Virus record (IMG/VR): IMGVR_UViG_3300042455_000471 | Location: 1-24,549 of that record | Strand: one strand, 5' to 3' | Source of the DNA: a virus | DNA: 24,549 bases | Shown: positions 14,381-21,189 of the stretch, piece by piece | Numbering within the stretch: position 1 is the first letter of the stretch | How the letters are laid out: each line of letters opens with the position of its first letter | Translations under genes and position numbers: made by a program | The notes under the pieces: generated by a model | Database searches by the model: none | The model's input: the letters and a program-made list of their open reading frames with translations, nothing else | Told to the model about the DNA's origin: nothing

Positions 14381-15481
14381 TTAGTCGGCTCTAAAAGGAG
14401 TCCAGCGGTCTCTAGGTACCAACTTTGAACCACCAGCAACATAGCCTTCCCCGCCGGGCTTGCCACCTGTTGTGGCTGTAATGTCACCTCCGGCAGCGTC
14501 TAACTCACGTATTACTTCATCTTTGGCTGCCATGATTTCACGCACCAGTTCAAACAACTTGTCCATAACTCCTGGATGTTGTTCGCTGTGTGCTGTGATC
14601 TTGGCAGCTTTAGCAGGAGTTTTTTGCACAAAAGACATGAACGCTTCTGTGTTGATGTTGTCCAATTGCTTGGCCTTTGATTGAGTGTTCACAAAGGTAT
14701 AGATCTCACTCTGCAGATAGCCCATGCCTGCTACAGGAGCCAACAGGTTGTTTATTGCCCGCTGATTTTTGGCCAATGCTTCTATCTTGCTGAGATTATC
14801 TGCTCCCACAGCAGGTCTGTAACTCACACTGGTGAGTCCAAACACCTTGAGTTCAGGGTTACCACTGAACTGCTCAACGTCATTGAAGTCTTCACCACTC
14901 TTGTCTCCAAAGTAACTGAACAGTTTGTGTGCTGCCACTGCCACTTTGGCCTTGGCCAACTGACGGCCAACTTCACTGCTGCCTGTCACGGAATAAGTGG
15001 TTTGATTAGGAGTGAATGATATTTTACCATCGCCACCTTTATAGGGTTTACCTGGATGGAATAGAATATCTCCATAAACATAGCCACGGAATTCTGCAGG
15101 TGTTGCCTTTTCAAATATGGGCCACAGTGCGGCCATATCACTGGCAAATTTAGGACGCCAGTCTTCACCTTTGCCACGACTCATGATAAACTGTTTTAAT
15201 TCTTCTGGGTTAGAGCTTTTGCCTTCTTCACGTCCCCAGTTGTTCTTGCCTACCATGCGGAAGGTGCCATCTTCTTCACGTCCCCAATAGACTGTGGGGT
15301 TGCCGTCCCACTTAATGGTAATACTGGTTTCTGGACTGGCTAAATCTTTTAGGATCTGTATGGCTTTGACAGCACCATTGGCCTCTGTGAACACTAGATC
15401 TTCTAGGTGATTAAACTCACGGCCCACTTTCTTGGGTGCAGGAGCCGCTTCGTCTTCAATTAGGAATTCAAATGCTCTCAT
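14381..15481 (-). CDS. KxDG nucleotidyltransferase (ligase/DUF6267-like)
   Basis: The 366-aa protein has K57-W-D-G60 (TIKWDGNPTVYWG), which looks like motif I of covalent nucleotidyltransferases (DNA/RNA ligases, capping enzymes), followed by FRMVGKNNW, FRGYVYGDILF (motif III-like G-D) and GKISFTPNQTTYSV. It resembles the phage family I know as DUF6267; no OB-fold or helicase part is evident. The likely chemistry is transfer of AMP or GMP to a lysine and on to a nucleic acid end or other acceptor. The ATG at 15481 overlaps the upstream stop (ATGA); a TTG 30 bases further upstream has no support. The N-terminus MRAFEFLIED resembles neighbouring proteins. Confidence 0.82.
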   Translation of the reverse strand: MRAFEFLIEDEAAPAPKKVGREFNHLEDLVFTEANGAVKAIQILKDLASPETSITIKWDGNPTVYWGREEDGTFRMVGKNNWGREEGKSSNPEELKQFIMSRGKGEDWRPKFASDMAALWPIFEKATPAEFRGYVYGDILFHPGKPYKGGDGKISFTPNQTTYSVTGSSEVGRQLAKAKVAVAAHKLFSYFGDKSGEDFNDVEQFSGNPELKVFGLTSVSYRPAVGADNLSKIEALAKNQRAINNLLAPVAGMGYLQSEIYTFVNTQSKAKQLDNINTEAFMSFVQKTPAKAAKITAHSEQHPGVMDKLFELVREIMAAKDEVIRELDAAGGDITATTGGKPGGEGYVAGGSKLVPRDRWTPFRAD

Positions 15482-16287
15482 TTTGTAATGTTTATCATTC
15501 TGCGCATCCAACCTATTGTTCCAGGTTGATAGCTTTCAAAGGCTTCGTTCTTCGGCAATTCGATTCCTTGTTTGCCTAGTGTTTCTCTAGCACCTGCAAC
15601 TAGCTCTTCGTAGTTGGGCAGTTTCTTGATATAATTGAGAATGGTGTCCACAGAACGAATGTCTTTGACCGTGGCTGATTGTCCCAATAGCTGCTTGCTG
15701 ATCACATTCCAATCGTTGCCGTCAGGTAACAGTTCGTCTGTGGTAGCGTTTAGTAAACCATGTTTGGGACTGTACTTCATGCCTCTAGCACGGGCAATTG
15801 AACTCAATACAATGTGGCGGTGCTCTCCACGGTACTCACCCTGTCCACCGATCATGCTACCTTGTTGAAACTTGGGATTTGCGGAAAACATAAAGTCAGC
15901 TTGCACAAACCCATTGGCAGCATCACCGTTGATAGGAGTTTTCCAATGCACATTATCTCCGCTGAGCTTGACATTTTCTTTGCCAAACTGTGCTATCAAT
16001 TTGTCGGCAAAGGCTCTTTTGTCTACTTCATTGGCATCCACTGAAAGATCTAGATCCCCGGAACTGTTGCGCTCAAAGGTGCCATCTGGATCTTCTTTGC
16101 GGCCTGTGGTGCCCAACCATTTCACCGGTTTTTTGTCATCTGCGTGTTTTTCTTTGGTAAAGTCCAGGCCTGTGATCTTTTCGATATACAGGACCGTCGA
16201 CTCAACGTCGCCTGTGGCGATGCGTTGCGTTAGTGATTTTTTATCGGCGTCCTTGAATACATTACCGCCTTCAAATAGCTTATTCAT
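15478..16287 (-). CDS. Pol-beta-superfamily nucleotidyltransferase
   Basis: The 269-aa protein has a nucleotidyltransferase core: GTTGRK at residues 59-64, then SGDLDLSVD with D78-x-D80, and FVQADFMFS with D131 as the third carboxylate. These would bind two Mg ions and transfer a nucleotide from an NTP. The following block (YRGEHRHIVLSSIARARG) is conserved-looking and basic. It is translated directly before the KxDG nucleotidyltransferase with a 4-base overlap, and its start overlaps the small upstream gene by 8 bases, so the three are one operon. The substrate is unknown; tRNA, RNA ends or protein are all possible. N-terminus: MNKLFEGG. Confidence 0.8.
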   Translation of the reverse strand: MNKLFEGGNVFKDADKKSLTQRIATGDVESTVLYIEKITGLDFTKEKHADDKKPVKWLGTTGRKEDPDGTFERNSSGDLDLSVDANEVDKRAFADKLIAQFGKENVKLSGDNVHWKTPINGDAANGFVQADFMFSANPKFQQGSMIGGQGEYRGEHRHIVLSSIARARGMKYSPKHGLLNATTDELLPDGNDWNVISKQLLGQSATVKDIRSVDTILNYIKKLPNYEELVAGARETLGKQGIELPKNEAFESYQPGTIGWMRRMINITK

Positions 16288-16567
16288 TGTTGTTAGATTC
16301 TTCTAGTTTTCTTTTGGCCTTACGCGATTCTGCCAATCTTCGTACACCGCGGGTAAATTTACTGGGATCTTGTCCTTTGATAGCATTGATCAATCGACGC
16401 TCTAATTCGTCAGCACTTTCAGCGTCATAATGCTTGTGTATGCTTTCCAACAGATTAATAGCGGAATTAATGATGTTGGTGGCACGGCTTTCGATCAACG
16501 AATCCGTATTGCGTACTTCGGCAATTTCATTGAGTTCCTGCAGAATTGATCTGGTACGAAGTTTCAT
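16280..16567 (-). CDS. Small helical basic protein, 95 aa, first gene of the nucleotidyltransferase operon
   Basis: The protein is almost entirely helical: MKLRTRSILQELNEIAEVRN, INSAINLLESIHKHYDAESA, DELERRLINAIKGQD, then a basic tail (GVRRLAESRKAKRKLEE). No enzyme motif is visible. It has a good ribosome site (ATAGGAAAC) and overlaps the Pol-beta-type gene by 8 bases. It could be a partner or nucleic-acid-binding subunit of the two nucleotidyltransferases, by position only. A TATAAT-like -10 element on the minus strand lies at 16606-16611, without a good -35. Confidence 0.75.
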   Translation of the reverse strand: MKLRTRSILQELNEIAEVRNTDSLIESRATNIINSAINLLESIHKHYDAESADELERRLINAIKGQDPSKFTRGVRRLAESRKAKRKLEESNNNE

Positions 16568-16648
16568 AAATTGTTTCCTATCATGTATTTAACTCATTTT
16601 AAACAATTATAACATTGTACTGAAAAATGCGCGATTGCACAAGAGCTG

Positions 16649-16656
16649 GATAAATA
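16649..16656 (+). promoter_or_regulatory. T4-type late promoter motif (GATAAATA), plus strand
   Basis: GATAAATA stands 43 bases before the ATG at 16699 in the divergent intergenic region and is oriented toward the plus-strand genes. It matches the variant seen before other late genes here. Confidence 0.5.
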
Positions 16657-16698
16657 ACTCAGTAGAAACCATGAGTACTACAACACAGAGAGAACAAT

Positions 16699-16875
16699 AT
16701 GAAATACTTATCAAGCAGGATGCTGGCTATATTGGAACGATTAGCAGAAATGTTCCCAGGATCCAATTACCAAAGCCGCTTAGACGCTTATCTAAGCACC
16801 AAAGGCATTACCGATGCCGCACAGTTGGAAAACTACATCCGACAATTCAATTCTCAAAAGGAAAGCTATCTATGA
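16699..16875 (+). CDS. DUF3563-like small protein, 58 aa
   Basis: This short gene reads MKYLSSRMLAILERLAEMFP, then GSNYQSRLDAYLSTKGITDA and AQLENYIRQFN. The core LxxMFPxxxYQSRLxAYL...AxxxExYxRxF resembles DUF3563, a family of short bacterial proteins of unknown function. GAGAGAACAAT provides a ribosome site. The stop overlaps the next start (ATGA). A longer overlapping reading in another frame from 16635 is mostly a shadow: only its last 40 codons, from 16872, look real. Function unknown. Confidence 0.78.
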   Translation: MKYLSSRMLAILERLAEMFPGSNYQSRLDAYLSTKGITDAAQLENYIRQFNSQKESYL

Positions 16876-16994
16876 AATCATTTTTAAACGCATTATACGA
16901 AATCGGCCTAAGTATTGGACAGGCTCGCGCCGCTGCGGCAATGGCTCGTGCAGGCATGCACAAAGAAGCTAGAGACATAATGTTAGCCAAATAA
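16872..16994 (+). CDS. Micro-protein, 40 aa, Ala-rich helix
   Basis: The product is MKSFLNALYEIGLSIGQARA followed by AAAMARAGMHKEARDIMLAK. It is a compact amphipathic helical peptide with no membrane segment. It is translationally coupled to the 58-aa gene by an ATGA overlap and has AAAGGA about ten bases upstream. The regular pattern of Ala, Arg and Met and the intact coupling argue that it is coding. I do not recognise a named family. Confidence 0.7.
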   Translation: MKSFLNALYEIGLSIGQARAAAAMARAGMHKEARDIMLAK

Positions 16995-16999
16995 ATTCC

Positions 17000-17007
17000 G
17001 ATAAATA
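17000..17007 (+). promoter_or_regulatory. T4-type late promoter motif (GATAAATA) predicting a leaderless mRNA
   Basis: GATAAATA ends five bases before the ATG at 17013. With the T4 spacing of six bases from the last A to +1, transcription would begin at the A of the start codon. Confidence 0.5.
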
Positions 17008-17012
17008 TTGGC

Positions 17013-17588
17013 ATGAACTTGGTGTACATACACGGTGCTAATGCCACCAGCGAAAGCTTCAATTATATCAGAAGTAAATTAGGTCAAGGTATCGATATCA
17101 ATTACGACAGTCGTAACGGGTTCGAAAACAACCTAAAAGACATGCAGGCAACACTAAAAGATTATAAAGATCTAGTATTTGTTGCACACAGTCTAGGTGG
17201 TATCTACAGCCTACACTTAGCCAACTGTATTCCGGAATCTGTTAACGGTGCTATTACACTTAGTACTCCGTATGGGGGCGCCGAAGTAGCGGACTATGCT
17301 CAATACTTTTTGCCTTTTAGCAGACTAATGCGAGACATTGGTCCTAGTTCGTGGGTTATGAAGCAAGCTAGCCGTATTAAAATACAGCACCCGTGGACTA
17401 ACATTGTGACTGTAAAAGGACAAAGTCCTTTTATGCACGAGCCCAATGACGGGGTTGTGACCATTGCTAGCCAGAAACATCATAAGGATATGGAACTAGT
17501 GGAAGTCCAATACAACCACTACGAAGTAGTGCTTAGTGATGAAGTGGTAACCCTTATCAAGGAACGAGTAAAAAAGTTCAGAAAATAA
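17013..17588 (+). CDS. Alpha/beta-hydrolase (lipase/esterase-like)
   Basis: The 191-aa protein shows the oxyanion-hole phrase YIHGANAT, the nucleophile elbow AHSLGG with S60, an acid candidate in EPNDGVVT (D146) and H169 in YNHYEVV. It is short but contains a full triad, as in lipase- or PGAP1-like hydrolases reported in T4-like aquatic phages. The substrate may be a lipid or other ester; there is no signal peptide, so it acts inside the cell. No Shine-Dalgarno is present and the late-promoter-like motif is only five bases upstream. The next gene has a separate promoter. Confidence 0.88.
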   Translation: MNLVYIHGANATSESFNYIRSKLGQGIDINYDSRNGFENNLKDMQATLKDYKDLVFVAHSLGGIYSLHLANCIPESVNGAITLSTPYGGAEVADYAQYFLPFSRLMRDIGPSSWVMKQASRIKIQHPWTNIVTVKGQSPFMHEPNDGVVTIASQKHHKDMELVEVQYNHYEVVLSDEVVTLIKERVKKFRK

Positions 17589-17589
17589 G

Positions 17590-17618
17590 TTGCTTTTTTG
17601 TCTCTAGGCATATATAAT
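17590..17618 (+). promoter_or_regulatory. Sigma70-type promoter for the 90-aa gene
   Basis: TTGCTT (17590-17595), a 17-base spacer and TATAAT (17613-17618) form a near-consensus host-type promoter. The start should be near 17625, giving a leader of about 54 bases with a CAGGAG ribosome site. It probably serves early or host-RNA-polymerase transcription. Confidence 0.8.
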
Positions 17619-17678
17619 AAACTAACAGCGAAAAAGAAGTAGTTGTTAGCAACAGACATTAACACACAGGAGATTATT

Positions 17679-17951
17679 ATGTCAGAAATTTTTACAGCAC
17701 CAAAGCTACCAGAAGTTAAATTCAATAAAAACGGTTATGAAATCCGTACAGATATCTTGGGCATGGCTAAAAGCCTAGTGCAAGACGACTTTCAATCTAA
17801 GTTTGCAGGTTGGGAAATGACAGCTACTCGTGATGAGAAGACTGGTCAAATTGTTAGCACAGTTCAAATGCCAGAGTTTCCAGGTTTAGATAAAGTATTA
17901 GAGACCGCCGAAAAAATGTACGCATTTGTTAATGCAGGCGTAAAGAAATAA
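17679..17951 (+). CDS. Small conserved phage protein, 90 aa, under its own promoter
   Basis: I start this gene at the ATG at 17679 (MSEIFTAPKLPEVKFNKNGY) because CAGGAGATTATT precedes it; the longer TTG reading lies in the leader. The rest, EIRTDILGMAKSLVQDDFQS to LDKVLETAEKMYAFVNAGV, is mixed alpha/beta, soluble and without motifs I can name, though similar small proteins occur in T4-like aquatic phages as far as I recall. Strong sigma70 promoter, good ribosome site and strong terminator make this a well expressed monocistronic gene. Function unknown. Confidence 0.82.
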   Translation: MSEIFTAPKLPEVKFNKNGYEIRTDILGMAKSLVQDDFQSKFAGWEMTATRDEKTGQIVSTVQMPEFPGLDKVLETAEKMYAFVNAGVKK

Positions 17952-17991
17952 TATTACGCTCATAGAGCAAAAATATATAGTGGTAAAAAGA

Positions 17992-18015
17992 AAAGCACCT
18001 TCGGGTGCTTTTTCT
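17992..18015 (+). terminator. Bidirectional rho-independent terminator with UUCG loop
   Basis: AAAGCACC-TTCG-GGTGCTTT (8-bp stem) is followed by TTTCTTT on the plus strand. On the minus strand the same hairpin is followed by TTCTTTTT. It ends the plus-strand 90-aa gene and, convergently, the minus-strand desaturase. Confidence 0.9.
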
Positions 18016-18720
18016 TTATGCTCTAACTGTTGCTAATTTAAAGAACCGCAGTATACAGATATACATCCAGCCAATATCGAACTCCCACCAACGTTGACTA
18101 AACTTAGCATTGGCTCCGTCTGCATGATGCCCGTTGTGTAGCTCCTCGCCGCCTATCCAGAAAGCCCAGGGTATTAAATTCTTCGAAGTGTCGTTGGTTT
18201 CAACATTTCGATATCCCCACCAATGGCTGAGTCCGTTGATAACTCCAGCTGCCCATATTGGAATCCAAATCATTTGAATACCCCACACCACTAAACCTAT
18301 AGGGCCAAAAAGAACAAGGTCTATGACCAACATTAAAAGAATCCCTAAGCGGCTGTGCGGGGTATAAAGTTTACGCTCGATCCAGTCATTAGGTGTGCCT
18401 GTGCTCAACTGATCGATCATTGCGGTATCTTTGCTAGCCTTGTGATATAAGAATGCTCCGCCAAATAGCACACGCCAAATTCCGTATATTTGGGGACTAT
18501 GCGGATCGCCCTCTTGATCACTCTTCTGGTGATGTTTGCGATGGATGGCTACCCATTGTTTGGTCACCATACCGGTTGATAACCATAGCCAAAAGCGCAT
18601 TAGATGTGCCAGGATTGGGTGAAATTGTACTGCTCTGTGTGCTTGACTTCTATGTAGGTATAGAGTGACACAGGCTATGGTAATTTGAACCATTACCAAG
18701 GTTGCGATTATTATATTCAT
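18016..18720 (-). CDS. Fatty-acid desaturase (delta-9/acyl-CoA type)
   Basis: The 234-aa membrane enzyme has all three histidine boxes of membrane diiron desaturases: H23-RSQA-H28, H60-RK-H63-H64 and H195-NG-H198-H199 (EELHNGHHADG), plus an extra His in GLSHWWGY. Hydrophobic segments lie at about 3-21, 36-53, 125-143 and 146-165. It should insert a double bond in acyl chains, raising membrane fluidity. It is shorter than typical bacterial delta-9 desaturases but complete in its boxes. Desaturases are known in T4-like cyanophages. There is no clear Shine-Dalgarno at the ATG at 18720; the gene is divergent from the HAD gene and ends at the bidirectional terminator. Confidence 0.95.
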   Translation of the reverse strand: MNIIIATLVMVQITIACVTLYLHRSQAHRAVQFHPILAHLMRFWLWLSTGMVTKQWVAIHRKHHQKSDQEGDPHSPQIYGIWRVLFGGAFLYHKASKDTAMIDQLSTGTPNDWIERKLYTPHSRLGILLMLVIDLVLFGPIGLVVWGIQMIWIPIWAAGVINGLSHWWGYRNVETNDTSKNLIPWAFWIGGEELHNGHHADGANAKFSQRWWEFDIGWMYICILRFFKLATVRA

Positions 18721-18735
18721 ATTTTACTTAGCCCG

Positions 18736-18764
18736 TTGACACAAGGGTTAAAGTATGTTATAAT
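18736..18764 (+). promoter_or_regulatory. Perfect-consensus sigma70 promoter (TTGACA-N17-TATAAT)
   Basis: TTGACA at 18736-18741, exactly 17 bases, and TATAAT at 18759-18764. Predicted start is at 18770-18771, the start codon itself of the HAD gene, so the mRNA would be leaderless. Confidence 0.92.
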
Positions 18765-18769
18765 ACAGT

Positions 18770-19369
18770 ATGAAAAACAAACTTATACTCACCGATGCCG
18801 ATGGCGTCTTGTTAGATTGGGAATGGGCGTTCTCAGTTTGGATGCAAGAACGTGGATACACACTAACAGCGGATAACAAGAAAAGCTATTATCTACATCA
18901 CCACTATAACGAACTAGAAGAAAAAGATGCCAAAAAGGTTGTAAAGACTTTTAACGAATCTGCAGCAATTGGATTCCTTCCTGCACTTAGAGATGCTGCT
19001 CACTATGTTAAACGACTACATGAAGAACACGGCTACGAATTCCGTGTTATCACAAGCCTAAGTCTGGACAAGAACGCACAGAAACTGCGTGAAATGAATC
19101 TACGTAAGTTGTTTGGCAATGCTATCGAAACAGTTATTTGCCTAGATACAGGCGCAGACAAAGATTCTGCATTGGCTCCATACAAAGACAGCGGCCTGTG
19201 GTGGATTGAAGATAAACCTGCCAATGCTGATGTCGGACATGCTTTAGGTTTGAAATCTGTTCTTATTGAACACGGGCATAATATGCATCACAAGTGTTCT
19301 TACCCTGTAGTCAAGAATTGGAGTGAACTCTACGAACTTGTTTTAACTCCAGTATCTACTGCTGTCTAA
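18770..19369 (+). CDS. HAD-superfamily hydrolase (phosphatase/deoxyribonucleotidase-like)
   Basis: The 199-aa protein has the HAD motif I LTDADGVLLDW with nucleophile D9 and D11, a motif II Ser/Thr in VITSLS, and a motif IV-like WWIEDKPANAD, in a Rossmann layout with a small cap. It may dephosphorylate a nucleotide or another small phosphate ester, similar to phage 5'(3')-deoxyribonucleotidase-like HADs; the substrate is not proven. The promoter is a perfect sigma70 consensus placed so that translation starts at the mRNA 5' end, and no Shine-Dalgarno exists. Its 3' end overlaps the convergent glycosyltransferase gene by 27 bases. Confidence 0.88.
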   Translation: MKNKLILTDADGVLLDWEWAFSVWMQERGYTLTADNKKSYYLHHHYNELEEKDAKKVVKTFNESAAIGFLPALRDAAHYVKRLHEEHGYEFRVITSLSLDKNAQKLREMNLRKLFGNAIETVICLDTGADKDSALAPYKDSGLWWIEDKPANADVGHALGLKSVLIEHGHNMHHKCSYPVVKNWSELYELVLTPVSTAV

Positions 19370-20059
19370 ACTGTCCCAGTAGGCTTTATTATTGCGATTG
19401 ACAAAGTTCTTAACTAGGTACTTGGCCATGCCCATATAGCCCATCTTCTTAAACCTACGGCTATCTTGTCCAAAGTGATGGCGAATGATTCTAAACTTTT
19501 TAGGGCTATACTTGCGTGATAAGAAGAAGTCTTCGCTTGTGGAAAACTGTTCAGGAAATCCCCCAAACTCTTCAAAACGATCTCTGCGGGTCAGCATGAA
19601 TGCTCCCACAGCAAAGGGTGAGAAGAATTTTAATGCATGATTGATTAGATTAAATGTAGTAAATCCGACTTTAGCTCTTAGATCCTTGTCGTAGCATTTG
19701 ATGTTTAGGCCAATGAGATCTAGGTTCTTACTCTCAATCAAATTGACAGCATCTTGAATCACAGTGTCTTTAAAGAAGCGCACATCAGCATCAATGAATA
19801 ATATGTAGGGCGTATTAACCAATCGAGCTCCGTTGTTCTTAGCAAAGCTAACAGGCCCGCCATCGATAACCTCAACATTCAACTCACCTTTCATTATTTC
19901 GATAACTTCTCGTGTTTTGTCTGTGGAACAATCTGCAATGATAATTCTGGTGTTGCCTATTGATTGTTGGCGTAGATGCATTAGCAAATGCGCAATGTAG
20001 TTTTCCTCATTCTTACAGGGTACCACTATGGTAATTTTATCACTTATTGTTTTTGGCAT
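19343..20059 (-). CDS. Family 2 glycosyltransferase
   Basis: The 238-aa protein is a GT-A fold enzyme: TIVVPCKNEENYIAHLL at the N-terminus, IIADCSTDKT (D43), and ILFIDADVRF with the metal-binding D90-x-D92. GAFMLTRRDRFEEFGGFPE is the usual acceptor-side segment, followed by TSEDFFLSRK. It would transfer a sugar from a nucleotide-sugar to a glycan, lipid or protein acceptor. No membrane segment is certain. The ribosome site AAGGTAGAAGGCAA precedes the ATG and the gene follows the LpxH-like gene by 21 bases, so the two may share a transcript. The 3' end overlaps the HAD gene on the other strand. Confidence 0.92.
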   Translation of the reverse strand: MPKTISDKITIVVPCKNEENYIAHLLMHLRQQSIGNTRIIIADCSTDKTREVIEIMKGELNVEVIDGGPVSFAKNNGARLVNTPYILFIDADVRFFKDTVIQDAVNLIESKNLDLIGLNIKCYDKDLRAKVGFTTFNLINHALKFFSPFAVGAFMLTRRDRFEEFGGFPEQFSTSEDFFLSRKYSPKKFRIIRHHFGQDSRRFKKMGYMGMAKYLVKNFVNRNNKAYWDSLDSSRYWS

Positions 20060-20080
20060 TTGCCTTCTACCTTAAAATTA

Positions 20081-20965
20081 TTAAACTTTAGCTGCCACTT
20101 CATCGACGCTAGGGTCATCTCGCAACTGGCTTGATCTTTGAATGCTAGTTCTATTCTTCCCGGAACGTCTTGAGGATTGTTCACGTGAACCGCTATTAGT
20201 ATCAGTATCCACATCGTCTCGCTCCTTAGTCCAAGTTATGATTTCCCACTTACCATCGTGGTGCTCTACAAGTGCTGTACACGATTCAACCCAGTCGCCG
20301 TCATTCATATACGTAATGCCATCTATCTCTTTGATCTCTGCGTGATGTATGTGTCCGCATATGACACCGTCAAAGCCGCGTTTCTTACAGTAGGCCATTA
20401 GATTCCGTTCAAACTGAAATATAAAGTCTACTGCTTTCTTAACACGGGCTTTAAGATACTTGCTCAAACTCCAATAGCCAAAACCCATACGATGTCGTAG
20501 CCAATTGAACTTGCTGTTGGCAGATAGAATAAAGTCATAGGCCTTATCACCTAAGAATGCCAACCACGGTGCCAGTCGGGTAATGCCGTCAAACAGGTCG
20601 CCGTGGGTGACTAGATAGTGTTTGCCGTCTACCCCAACATGTTCAAATTGATTAACCACTTCCACATTGCCAAAGTTAATACCGTAGGGCATTAATGGTC
20701 TTAAGAATTCATCGTGATTGCCTGCTACGTAGATTACTCGTGTGCCACGTTTGGCATGTCCAAGTATACGTCTTACAACATTGGTGTGTGATTGCTTCCA
20801 ACGCCATTTGTTTTGTTGTATGCGCCATACATCTAGTATGTCCCCTACCATATAGAGTGTTTCGCAGGTGTTGTGTTTGAGAAAGTTGTTTAACTTATCA
20901 GCTTGACTATCTCTAGTACCTAAATGCACATCGGATATAAAAATAGAGCGATAAGTTTTTAGCAT
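20081..20965 (-). CDS. LpxH-like metallophosphoesterase with charged C-terminal tail
   Basis: The 294-aa enzyme shows the metallophosphoesterase ligands in order: SDVHLG (D12, H14), GDILD (D42), GNHDEF (N83, H84), THGDLFD (H121) and GHIHHAE (H205, H207). The pattern and the region LMPYGINFGNVEVV match the UDP-2,3-diacylglucosamine pyrophosphatase (LpxH) group of lipid A synthesis. Residues about 248-294 form an extra Ser/Arg/Asp-rich, probably disordered tail not usual for LpxH. It precedes the glycosyltransferase. The motif GATAAATA lies six bases before the ATG and no Shine-Dalgarno is seen. LpxH activity is inference; other UDP-sugar or nucleotide phosphoesters are possible. Confidence 0.88.
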   Translation of the reverse strand: MLKTYRSIFISDVHLGTRDSQADKLNNFLKHNTCETLYMVGDILDVWRIQQNKWRWKQSHTNVVRRILGHAKRGTRVIYVAGNHDEFLRPLMPYGINFGNVEVVNQFEHVGVDGKHYLVTHGDLFDGITRLAPWLAFLGDKAYDFILSANSKFNWLRHRMGFGYWSLSKYLKARVKKAVDFIFQFERNLMAYCKKRGFDGVICGHIHHAEIKEIDGITYMNDGDWVESCTALVEHHDGKWEIITWTKERDDVDTDTNSGSREQSSRRSGKNRTSIQRSSQLRDDPSVDEVAAKV

Positions 20966-20971
20966 AGCTAA

Positions 20972-20979
20972 TATTTATC
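20972..20979 (-). promoter_or_regulatory. T4-type late promoter motif (GATAAATA), near-leaderless
   Basis: GATAAATA on the minus strand ends six bases before the ATG at 20965; with T4 spacing, transcription would begin at about 20966, one base upstream of the start codon. Confidence 0.5.
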
Positions 20980-21010
20980 GCCCTAGGCTGTGTGTAATGT
21001 TACAGTTGTG

Positions 21011-21169
21011 TTAAATCTGTACCAAAGTCCATTTGCGTGTAAATGACTTACCTTCGGCCTTGTGTTTCCGTATCTTAGCGAACTCTTTTTTACGTAGTTC
21101 GGAAACTGTTTCAGTATCATGGTCGACGCAAGCCTTGTACAGCTTCATTAATAATTTACGCTGTTTCAT
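21011..21169 (-). CDS. Small basic conserved protein, 52 aa
   Basis: The product is MKQRKLLMKLYKACVDHDTE, then TVSELRKKEFAKIRKHKAEG and KSFTRKWTLVQI. It is basic (Lys/Arg-rich) and helical, with a Trp-containing C-terminus; a nucleic-acid-binding role is conceivable but unproven. A strong AGGAGG ribosome site 8-13 bases upstream and a late-promoter-like AATAAATA support it. Similar short proteins occur in T4-like aquatic phages as far as I recall. It sits between the thermonuclease and the LpxH-like gene. Confidence 0.82.
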   Translation of the reverse strand: MKQRKLLMKLYKACVDHDTETVSELRKKEFAKIRKHKAEGKSFTRKWTLVQI

Positions 21170-21189
21170 GGTTGTGTCCTCCTGTACTG

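Noticed and set aside
15482-15511. Upstream TTG start for the KxDG enzyme, adding ten residues
   Set aside because: The ATG at 15481 overlaps the previous stop as ATGA, the normal junction in this operon, and gives an N-terminus like those of neighbouring genes.
16635-16871. Long plus-strand reading frame upstream of the 40-aa gene in the same frame
   Set aside because: Its first 79 codons overlap the better 58-aa gene in another frame, lack a ribosome site and read as non-protein-like sequence; only the part from the ATG at 16872 is kept.
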